From an uncultured Draconibacterium sp. (lineage in GTDB: Bacteria > Bacteroidota > Bacteroidia > Bacteroidales > Prolixibacteraceae), in contig NZ_OY775906.1 in NCBI RefSeq assembly GCF_963675065.1, forward strand, positions 1,218,001 to 1,282,000: a stretch of 64,000 nucleotides of DNA, given 5' to 3'. The notes below the pieces were generated by a model. That model was given only the letters and a program-made list of their open reading frames with translations. It had not been told where the DNA came from and made no database searches. Made by a program: the position numbers and the translations under genes. Position 1 is the stretch's first letter, and each line of letters begins with the position of its first letter. Shown piece after piece: positions 57,528-64,000 of the stretch.

Positions 57528-60500
57528 ATGACAAATAAAATTGGAAGAAATGACCCTTGCCCTTGTGGTAGTGGGAAAAAATATAAGAAGTGTTGTATTA
57601 ATTCAAATAATGATTTTGATTTTACACCTGCGTCGAGTGAGAAGAAAAATAATACACTTGAATTCATTAAATCAAATAATTCTGCCCCATTATTAAATTT
57701 TATAATTGGTCTTCAGTTACAGCCCAACAATCATGGAAAAAATATACGAATTGAAGAATTGGCAACACAGATTGTTACAAACTTAAATAACAAAACAAAT
57801 TGTGAGTTAAAATCATTTAAGAAGCATCTTGATGCAGAGTATGATTATAACCCAATGGAGGATTTACCTGAAAATCTTTTTTGTGAAAATATAGTTTTTT
57901 ACGGTGGAAATTATACTGTTTTCTCTGGTATTTATGGCTATGCTGTTGAGATGTTTAAAAACCTGACTGAGACTGTTTTTACTCAAAAAAACAACTTTCC
58001 AGATAAATTTAAAAATCATGTTTATAGCGGAATAACGCTCATCCTAGAGTTAGGTGAAATACTATCAAAAAAATATAATGTCGAAGGGTTCATCCAAGGC
58101 GCAGAAGGTGATTCAAAGTTTGATTATTCTTTTGATGTACTAGATACATCTTTCAGTTACGATGATATTTATAGAATATGTTTAAAACATAAAATTGACC
58201 CTGAGATAATTAAAGACTTTATAATTTCACCAAATGATAAAAGATTTTCAATTGATGACCCAGATTTAAATCCTTTATTATATTCTCCAATCGTTCTTTT
58301 TGAAAATAAGTTCTACTTTGTTTTAGTTTCCAATCAAATAAATGCTTTGAATGAGTTTATTATTCGATTGAGTAATGAGTATAAATGCAACAAAGAATTA
58401 GTTGAACGTTATCATTCTAGGCTCTGGCATGAGCATTGGGGGGCTTGTGATAAAATGGGATGGCAATTAACTGATATTAAGATTCCAGAAAATCCCCATC
58501 CAAGTATTCTAAAGGAAAGAATTCTCCAATTTGATACAAATAGAATAGCTTATGCTTGTTATTTGCATAATGATAGTATTGAGGATAAATTTCATGCAAG
58601 CCCTTCAATGGGTATTGACTTTGACATAAATCAGAGAACTAGAGACGTTATTTCGGAACTTAAAAAAGACCCAACATTTAAGGATTACAAGTTTTTCTCA
58701 TTAATTACTTATGAAAATATGGGGCGAACAATGTTCTTAATGCTTGAAGGACCTCAAGATAACGAACTACGCATAACCATTCCAATTCATCAATTTATCT
58801 TATTATGTGCATCGGAAGAATGGCACAATTTAAGTCTATGGAAATATGCTAAGTCTTATGAAATATTCTCAAAAATTACGCAAACTACTTTAACAGATAC
58901 TTTAGACTTATATTCCATATATAAATCAAAAGATGACAGCTTCTATTTTGGGGATGATGCTAGACCGAATTTTTTAACAGTTGTTCCTGGTGATGGAAGT
59001 AGGTTAATAAAAGACTCAAAAATAGAGAAAGACAATCATGGTATTTTAGCTGAGGTTGATGGTAGAAAAGCATATATTCCTTCTGAAAGATATGCTGATT
59101 ATGCTCCTTTATACAAACCATTGTACAGTTTTGAACACTATTCAATTTGTTTAAAGGCTTTTAATTTTCCAATATGGATAGTTAATCGCCAAGTCGAAAA
59201 TAAGAAAATGGCAAGTCAAGTTCGAAATTTTGCAGAGGCAATAGCATTCTGGCTTTACAAACTTAGTCCACAAATATCAGCTACATTTAATTCTAACATT
59301 TCAGATTATTTTGAAATTAACATCATACTTGAAAAAGCACTTTTTGAAGATAAACAAACAAAAGACATAGTAGAAAATTCAGAGGATAAACAATATAGTT
59401 TTAATTTAAGTGGGAATAGTTTAGAGATTAATATCCCATTTTCTATGATTAAAACATTTATTGGCAACTCAAATTCTGGAGAAAGGGAATTGATAAGAGC
59501 TTTGTTATCAGCATTTAATCTTGTAAACGGCATCAATTTTTCTACTGAATACATAAATCAGAGTATTGATATCTCTATACCTTTAGGTAATGCAAAAATG
59601 ATTCTATTATCGGACAGTCAAAATGACCCACTGATTGACAATAGATGGTTGGTGAAACCTTTTTATATAAGCAATTCAGAGATAGAAAGAATATTAGATG
59701 AAATTCCCTCACTAATTGAAAAGACAAAAAAAATACCTGTTACAATTGAAAATGAAGAAGATAAAAAAGAACTTTTCAATACTGCAACTCAAATATTATT
59801 AAGAACACTTGCCGAAGAAATTAAAGTTTTTGAATTTGAGTTTTTACTAGACTCTCTAGTTAAACTGCATGAATCTTTAGTATGGAAAAGGGAGCATAAT
59901 AAAACAATTATCCCCGCACAAATATTATGCTTTGGTGATTTGGAGGGCAAATTAAAAGAAATTCAAGAGGATGAGAATAAACTTGTACAAACATCATTAG
60001 CAACAAGGTGCTTAATCGAATATATTGCTGCCCAGCCTCCTAAAGGTTCGGCAAAAGCAAGTTTTGATGATGTCGATAGACTATTAGTATTAATGCATGA
60101 AATAGCCAATTATGGTTTTTTAAGCGATGCTGTTCACTTTAAACTTGCCAATCCTACAATCGGGAAATTGAAATCGGGTAGAATTGGTATTTCTAGAGAA
60201 TTCTTTGACGAAAAACTAAAGCCATTTTCCGAAGCCCACACAAAGGAAGAAGTTGATGGGTATATTGAAAGTTTTGAAAATAGATTTGAAATCTCAAATT
60301 ATTCCGAGGGAAGTAAAGACGAAAAATCGGATGAAGATAAGGAGCTAGCAAGAATTGATAATGCATTTCTTTCAGATTGGGGAATTGGATATCTAAACAT
60401 TTATAAATTTTGTTTTTCTTGTTTTATATTATGTATTGAAGGTGCAAGCTCAGCAATTTCAATGGTAGAAAATGAATTAATTAAAAAGTTAGTAGATGAA

Positions 60501-61292
60501 TTTAAACTCCCAGAAGGTGAGGTGATTGCAGGTATTGAACGTTTCACAATATTTAAAAGAGCTCATTTTTTAAAAGCCCCTGATGGTTATAATGATAATG
60601 AAGTTTTTCCTTGGAAATATAATCGTGAATTCAGTTTTGCTAGAAGATTCATTATCAAACATGAAAATGAGAAGGGTGAAGTAATATTGACATGGGGTTT
60701 CAGGAACGCTATTTCTGCACAAAAACAACTAGGTTACTTATTGCATGCGGGAAAACTGAATAACGGTGGGAAAAAAATTGAAAAATTACTGGGAACTTTT
60801 CGAGAAAGAAAAGGTAAAGAATATCGCAATAAAGCAAAAGACTGGCTTAAACAGAATAAAAATCTTAATGTAATAGATTATGAGGTAGATATTTCTCCTA
60901 ATGGTCATTTAAAAGCAGATAAAAAGTATGGTGATGTTGATATTTTAGTTCACGATACCAAATCGAACATTGTTTGGAGTCTTGAATGTAAAGACACTAA
61001 TAAGGCTAAAAATATCCATGAAATGAAAAAAGAGATGGATAATTATCTTGGTCGTGAAGGCGGTAAAGGAATGATAAAAAAACACATTGATAGACATAAC
61101 TGGTTAACCGACAATAAGGATAAAATATGTGCTTTCTTGAAAATCAATGAGCAGATTGAAGTAGTTTCATATATGTTGACATCTGAAGTTATACCAACGA
61201 CATATATAAAAGCGGAAAAATTATTAATGCCAATAATTGCTTTCCCTGATTTAAAAAGAGAAGGAATAAAATTATTATACCCAGCGCACTAA
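57528..61292 (+). CDS. Cassette 8: giant SEC-C protein with C-terminal nuclease-like motif
   Basis: 1254 residues from the ATG at 57528 (MTNKIGRNDPCPCGSGKKY), chosen because the SEC-C zinc motif (Cys11, Cys13, Cys22, Cys23) usually opens such proteins; the frame is open 28 codons earlier through the hairpin region. The last 130 residues have a restriction-endonuclease-like pattern: Asp1138 in GDVDILVHD and Glu1153-Cys-Lys1155 (LECKD). The central 1,000 residues are not recognised. It may be a nuclease effector. Sole gene of a 4.2 kb cassette, very large by integron standards. Confidence 0.7.
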   Translation: MTNKIGRNDPCPCGSGKKYKKCCINSNNDFDFTPASSEKKNNTLEFIKSNNSAPLLNFIIGLQLQPNNHGKNIRIEELATQIVTNLNNKTNCELKSFKKHLDAEYDYNPMEDLPENLFCENIVFYGGNYTVFSGIYGYAVEMFKNLTETVFTQKNNFPDKFKNHVYSGITLILELGEILSKKYNVEGFIQGAEGDSKFDYSFDVLDTSFSYDDIYRICLKHKIDPEIIKDFIISPNDKRFSIDDPDLNPLLYSPIVLFENKFYFVLVSNQINALNEFIIRLSNEYKCNKELVERYHSRLWHEHWGACDKMGWQLTDIKIPENPHPSILKERILQFDTNRIAYACYLHNDSIEDKFHASPSMGIDFDINQRTRDVISELKKDPTFKDYKFFSLITYENMGRTMFLMLEGPQDNELRITIPIHQFILLCASEEWHNLSLWKYAKSYEIFSKITQTTLTDTLDLYSIYKSKDDSFYFGDDARPNFLTVVPGDGSRLIKDSKIEKDNHGILAEVDGRKAYIPSERYADYAPLYKPLYSFEHYSICLKAFNFPIWIVNRQVENKKMASQVRNFAEAIAFWLYKLSPQISATFNSNISDYFEINIILEKALFEDKQTKDIVENSEDKQYSFNLSGNSLEINIPFSMIKTFIGNSNSGERELIRALLSAFNLVNGINFSTEYINQSIDISIPLGNAKMILLSDSQNDPLIDNRWLVKPFYISNSEIERILDEIPSLIEKTKKIPVTIENEEDKKELFNTATQILLRTLAEEIKVFEFEFLLDSLVKLHESLVWKREHNKTIIPAQILCFGDLEGKLKEIQEDENKLVQTSLATRCLIEYIAAQPPKGSAKASFDDVDRLLVLMHEIANYGFLSDAVHFKLANPTIGKLKSGRIGISREFFDEKLKPFSEAHTKEEVDGYIESFENRFEISNYSEGSKDEKSDEDKELARIDNAFLSDWGIGYLNIYKFCFSCFILCIEGASSAISMVENELIKKLVDEFKLPEGEVIAGIERFTIFKRAHFLKAPDGYNDNEVFPWKYNREFSFARRFIIKHENEKGEVILTWGFRNAISAQKQLGYLLHAGKLNNGGKKIEKLLGTFRERKGKEYRNKAKDWLKQNKNLNVIDYEVDISPNGHLKADKKYGDVDILVHDTKSNIVWSLECKDTNKAKNIHEMKKEMDNYLGREGGKGMIKKHIDRHNWLTDNKDKICAFLKINEQIEVVSYMLTSEVIPTTYIKAEKLLMPIIAFPDLKREGIKLLYPAH

Positions 61293-61426
61293 GCCATGCA
61301 CATTAAGCAAACGCACATATCTGACACACGACCAAATTTGCTTAAAGAGCATGTCTTTTCAACGCACATCTGGCAGAAAAAGTGTAGCAAATTGAAAGGA
61401 CATATGATTGAAATGAATGAACACCA

Positions 61427-61560
61427 GGCGGTAACAATGTGTATAAATCATTGGGCGGATAGTGCTAATTTCAAGGGTGTTACACTTAATAAAAGCAGTG
61501 GCGATTTGACAGGAAAGTGCTTCGAAATGCCCAACGCTTCATACACCAACCGTTAGCAGC
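61427..61560 (+). other. attC-like site 8 (end of cassette 8)
   Basis: Left core GGCGGTAAC (61427-61435) is the reverse complement of the first nine bases of cassette 8 (GTTACCGCC), 4.1 kb away. Right core GTT at 61552. Outer arms TGTGTATAAA and TTCATACACCA pair; an inner GGGTGTTACACTT segment folds back. Confidence 0.85.
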
Positions 61561-61585
61561 AAGGCTGAAAACAGAATCTTTTCCT

Positions 61586-62044
61586 CTACTGAATTGGGAA
61601 AAGCGAACTTAAATCAACTAACGGATAAATCTCATTTTGTAACTCTGACCCTTTTAATTTTTCAAACAAAATTCCTCGGATTGTTGAAACAGAAACAGAA
61701 CAAACATTAAATAATAAGACATTATCTATTTTTTCTTTTCCATCAACCATTGTAATGAAATCGGATAAAGATTTTATTGCAAATTCAGTATGAACATCTA
61801 GTTCTGCAAACATTTCTTTAGTTTCTATAATTATAACCTTTATATTGGTTATACACATTATTTGTTCAGTCTCAATACTATACTTAAAAGAGAAATTTGT
61901 TTGAAACTCAACTAATGGTGTCTTTTCCCTATTAAAATCTAAAGTTATTTCTGATTGATTAAACTTTTGAACCTTAATATTTAAAATCCTAATAGTTATT
62001 TTCTTATTATTTTTCATTAAGTTCATTGTATTTAATTGAAACAA
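61586..62044 (-). CDS. Cassette 9: SecB-like chaperone of a toxin-antitoxin-chaperone module
   Basis: 152 residues (starts at 62026 or 62017 would trim the N-terminus). The pattern of alternating strands and a C-terminal VSTIRGILFEKLKGS followed by YPLVDLSSLFP resembles SecB-like proteins, in particular those attached to toxin-antitoxin pairs. It overlaps the end of the HTH gene by up to 38 bases and is last in a three-gene leftward operon. A chaperone that guards the antitoxin is the known role of such proteins (TAC systems); this assignment is from recall. Confidence 0.55.
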   Translation of the reverse strand: MFQLNTMNLMKNNKKITIRILNIKVQKFNQSEITLDFNREKTPLVEFQTNFSFKYSIETEQIMCITNIKVIIIETKEMFAELDVHTEFAIKSLSDFITMVDGKEKIDNVLLFNVCSVSVSTIRGILFEKLKGSELQNEIYPLVDLSSLFPIQ

Positions 62045-62432
62045 AACTTGTAGCTAAATTATCCTGTTCAATTTTATATAAATCAGCCTTTTTAAAATGT
62101 AAAGACACTTCATTTGATGAGTGAATACTTTTATAATAATCATAGACCTTTTCATTCTCTTGTATAACATATTTGAAAGTTACATTATACGCTTTTTCAA
62201 ACCTATTTATGAAACTAGTATTTATTTTTTTTGTCCCAGACATCAATTGACTAATATATGATTCTGATGATTTAACTTTTTCAGCCAATTCAAATCTCTT
62301 TACACTTTTTGATTCAAGGAAAGAATCAATTTCTTTTAATATCCTTAAGCTCACAATAGTCTCGTCTATTTTATCTCGATTTTTGTCAAGATAATTTGAC
62401 ATTCTTTTTGTATTAATTTTTTCTATATTCAT
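62007..62432 (-). CDS. Cassette 9: XRE-type HTH antitoxin (HigA-like)
   Basis: 141 residues. The HTH lies at about 45-95 (RFELAEKVKSSESYISQLMSG, then INTSFINRFEKAYNV). N-terminal helix and C-terminal beta-rich tail fit an antitoxin that binds the toxin and, in TAC modules, a chaperone. It starts 7 bases after the stop of the preceding small gene and overlaps the SecB-like gene. Confidence 0.65.
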   Translation of the reverse strand: MNIEKINTKRMSNYLDKNRDKIDETIVSLRILKEIDSFLESKSVKRFELAEKVKSSESYISQLMSGTKKINTSFINRFEKAYNVTFKYVIQENEKVYDYYKSIHSSNEVSLHFKKADLYKIEQDNLATSFVSIKYNELNEK

Positions 62433-62439
62433 ATTATGG

Positions 62440-62826
62440 CTATTTAAATACTTTAGTTATTTCAATTTTAGAAATTGAATCAATAATATTTGTCAATTTC
62501 TTATCGTTTGTCTGTGTCTGCTTCCTACCATACCGGCTAATATACAATTCCTTACATCCATTTTCATGGGATTCAATTGTGTAAAACCGATGTTCGTCTA
62601 TTTTAATTGCATAAATTGTCCCATAGTCGCATGTGGATTCCTTATTATACTGAGTTTTGTTTGCAACTTCCATTCTTACTGCTTCTATAATAAGTACAAA
62701 CTTCTCTGTTTGTTTATTACTCCTATTTATTTGATTAAATTTCTTAACCAAATCAGAATTACTTTGATTTAAGTACACCCTAAAACAAGGGAGTTCACAT
62801 TCATATATAAGATAATAATTCTCCAA
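62440..62826 (-). CDS. Cassette 9: HigB/RelE-like toxin candidate
   Basis: 128 residues. The C-terminal half YAIKIDEHRFYTIESHENGC then YISRYGRKQTQTNDKKL resembles the beta-sheet and the KKTQKTP-type tail of HigB/RelE toxins. Toxin before antitoxin is the HigBA order. These toxins cut mRNA on the ribosome. First gene of the leftward three-gene operon in cassette 9. The match is weak and by eye. Confidence 0.5.
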   Translation of the reverse strand: MENYYLIYECELPCFRVYLNQSNSDLVKKFNQINRSNKQTEKFVLIIEAVRMEVANKTQYNKESTCDYGTIYAIKIDEHRFYTIESHENGCKELYISRYGRKQTQTNDKKLTNIIDSISKIEITKVFK

Positions 62827-63018
62827 ACTTAACTTATAGGTTAAGATGCAATATTAATTCATTAATACGTATATAACAAGTGTTTGGTTCATTTCTTCTA
62901 TACTTTTTCATTTAAATTAAGATTTCAATACGAGGAGTTATCACAGAAAATAAACTCAAACTATGTCTTACATAATAATTTTTAATTAAGTTTGAGACAG
63001 ATAAGAGACAAAAGCCCA

Positions 63019-63214
63019 GCTGCTAACAAAAGCTATATGTAATGCGGGGTTCAGCGGGTAATTCAACCGCAGTTCTTCGTTGCAACACAGCCAATTCGTC
63101 TTTGACGATTTGACGGAAGAAATGAAAATATGAATATACGAATTGGCTCAGTGGCAGCTTGACTGTGAAGCATTTCAAAGTCCCGCACTCCACATAGCCA
63201 AACCGTTATGGGCA
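63019..63214 (+). other. attC-like site 9 (end of cassette 9)
   Basis: Left core GCTGCTAAC (63019-63027) is the reverse complement of the first nine bases of cassette 9 (GTTAGCAGC). Right core GTT at 63205. Arms pair over CTATATGTAATGCGGG and CCCGCACTCCACATAG; the centre holds a second fold around AATTCGTCTTTGACG. The 192 bases before it (62827-63018) hold no gene and should contain the promoter of the leftward operon. Confidence 0.8.
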
Positions 63215-63242
63215 AGTTTGAAAAAAAGACAAATTACAAATA

Positions 63243-64000
63243 ATGAATTATCAAGTTAATTATATTGAAATAGTTAGCGGAGCATGTATTCCACTCATAA
63301 TTGCGTTGACTGCAATTGCTTTTCCGTTGCTGTTACAAACAGTCAGTAGAATTGATGATAAATATTCATCTACTAATCTGGTTAAAGTGTTTTATAAGGA
63401 CAAAATTTGCAAATCATACTTGCTTTCTCTAGTGGTATCTATTATTGCAATTCCAATATGGTTTTTTGCTCCTCCTCGAATCTGGGATTTTGGCATGTTT
63501 AACAAGTTAATTGAAAACTCATCCTTTATTATAATTGCATTAAGTACAATTTTTCTCGTTCTAAACTTATTTTCTTTAGTTTATCTCATATACAAATTTT
63601 ATAGTCCTAGTAAATTATTGGATTATTTAATAGAGAAACTTGAAGAATCAAAAAATGAAAATGAAAAATCCACATATTTTATTTCAATATCCGACCTTTT
63701 ATATTTTTCGATTCAAAATCCTAATGAAAAAATTGCAAGAAGACTTCTGGAATTCTTTAGTCATATATTTATTTCTGAAAGAAAAAACAAAGAAAATAAA
63801 GTAATTATATATCCTCCAGAATATTACGATACAATCTTTGAAGCAAACGAACAGCTTTGCTTAAGGAAAAAGAAGACTATTTCATATTATAATGACAGTA
63901 CTTTAGTAAACCTTTTTATTGACAGTTACCAAAAAACTATTTTGAGTGAGGAAACATACAAAGCTCTCTGGATATGCCTAAGACAAGCGTTAAATTATGG
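63243..64000 (+). CDS. Cassette 10: second copy of the cassette 5 gene, cut by window end
   Basis: The 796 bases 63205-64000 match 51961-52756 with no difference that I can see, so the first 252 codons of the gene are the same as those at 51999. The three N-terminal membrane helices are therefore present. The preceding site (attC 9) differs from that before cassette 5 (attC 4), so this is a second cassette and not a simple overlap of sequence. The 3' end lies beyond the window. Confidence 0.85.
   Translation, partial: MNYQVNYIEIVSGACIPLIIALTAIAFPLLLQTVSRIDDKYSSTNLVKVFYKDKICKSYLLSLVVSIIAIPIWFFAPPRIWDFGMFNKLIENSSFIIIALSTIFLVLNLFSLVYLIYKFYSPSKLLDYLIEKLEESKNENEKSTYFISISDLLYFSIQNPNEKIARRLLEFFSHIFISERKNKENKVIIYPPEYYDTIFEANEQLCLRKKKTISYYNDSTLVNLFIDSYQKTILSEETYKALWICLRQALNY

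Larger units (their letters stand above)
42388..64000 (+). mobile_element. Integron-like gene cassette array (recombinase, attI, ten cassettes), continues past window
   Basis: Cassettes, read from the second base of each GTT: 1, 43613-46798; 2, 46799-47583; 3, 47584-48898; 4, 48899-51961; 5, 51962-54416; 6, 54417-55915; 7, 55916-57342; 8, 57343-61552; 9, 61553-63205; 10, 63206 onward. Each ends in a GC-rich folded site. For every complete cassette the first nine or more bases pair with the left core of its own site, for example GTTAGCAAC with GTTGCTAAC and GTTATAACCC with GGGTTATAAC. The cassettes are AT-richer to the eye than the core genes on the left. No transposase, conjugation or phage genes are present, so this is not an ordinary island. 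Confidence 0.85.

Noticed and set aside
61296..61556. Open frame of 86 codons after the SEC-C gene
   Set aside because: It runs through attC-like site 8, which is explained by its folded structure and core sites; no ribosome site or family.
43612..63214. CRISPR array or REP clusters as explanation of the repeated sites
   Set aside because: Repeats are 135-200 bp, spaced by 0.8-4 kb of genes, and each matches its own cassette start; spacing and length exclude CRISPR, and cassette-specific core matching excludes simple REP elements.
51999..64000. The repeated cassette 5 gene as an insertion sequence
   Set aside because: It encodes no transposase and the identity begins at a GTT cassette core, not at terminal inverted repeats.

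Overview
The window looks like a chromosome segment of a marine or sediment member of the Bacteroidota, probably close to the Marinilabiliales/Prolixibacteraceae (an inference from gene content, not a taxonomic test). Pointers are a GH2 glycosidase, two-component regulator propeller and AraC-type sensors, an S46 peptidase, a DUF6090 protein, an ammonifying NrfHA pair and an IorAB/PaaK arylacetate cluster. No rRNA, tRNA or CRISPR was seen.

Positions 1-43,500 are ordinary core genome. In order: a GH2 glycosidase cut by the window start; a membrane-bound AraC/TPR regulator; ankyrin lipoprotein, acyltransferase, serine hydrolase and DUF6090 genes; a polyphosphate glucokinase; a long leftward cluster at 9.2-19.1 kb for aromatic acid metabolism (IorAB, porin, two PaaK-type ligases, three ACT proteins, a sodium/solute symporter and a 59-residue accessory protein in front of it); nrfHA with a CRP/FNR-type palindrome upstream; a porin and a PepSY membrane protein with a similar palindrome; then a methyltransferase, an HTH/lipoprotein fusion, a double ABC ATPase, a cytochrome c, an ADP-forming acyl-CoA synthetase, a UspA protein, two histidine kinases, a DPP11-like peptidase and a serine hydrolase.

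Positions 42,388-64,000 are the exciting part: an integron-like gene cassette array. A tyrosine recombinase without the extra segment typical of IntI (42,388-43,518) is followed by an attI-like site (crossover at 43,612) and then ten cassettes in a row, the tenth cut by the window end. The cassettes are separated by nine GC-rich, strongly folded sites of about 135-200 bp that behave like attC sites. In all nine complete cassettes the first nine or more bases (GTT plus cassette-specific bases) are the reverse complement of the left core of the same cassette's own 3' site. This is what single-strand attC recombination at G/TT would leave behind, but the core is not the canonical GTTRRRY.

The cassettes are large (0.8-4.2 kb), several hold two or three genes, and many look like defence or addiction modules: a PD-(D/E)XK protein with an AbiGi-like protein (cassette 1), a DUF4365 protein (6), a 1254-residue SEC-C/nuclease-like protein (8), and a reverse-oriented HigB/HigA/SecB-like toxin-antitoxin-chaperone candidate (9). 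Cassette 4 has been entered by an antisense group II intron eight bases from its attC. Cassette 5 is repeated without visible change as cassette 10.
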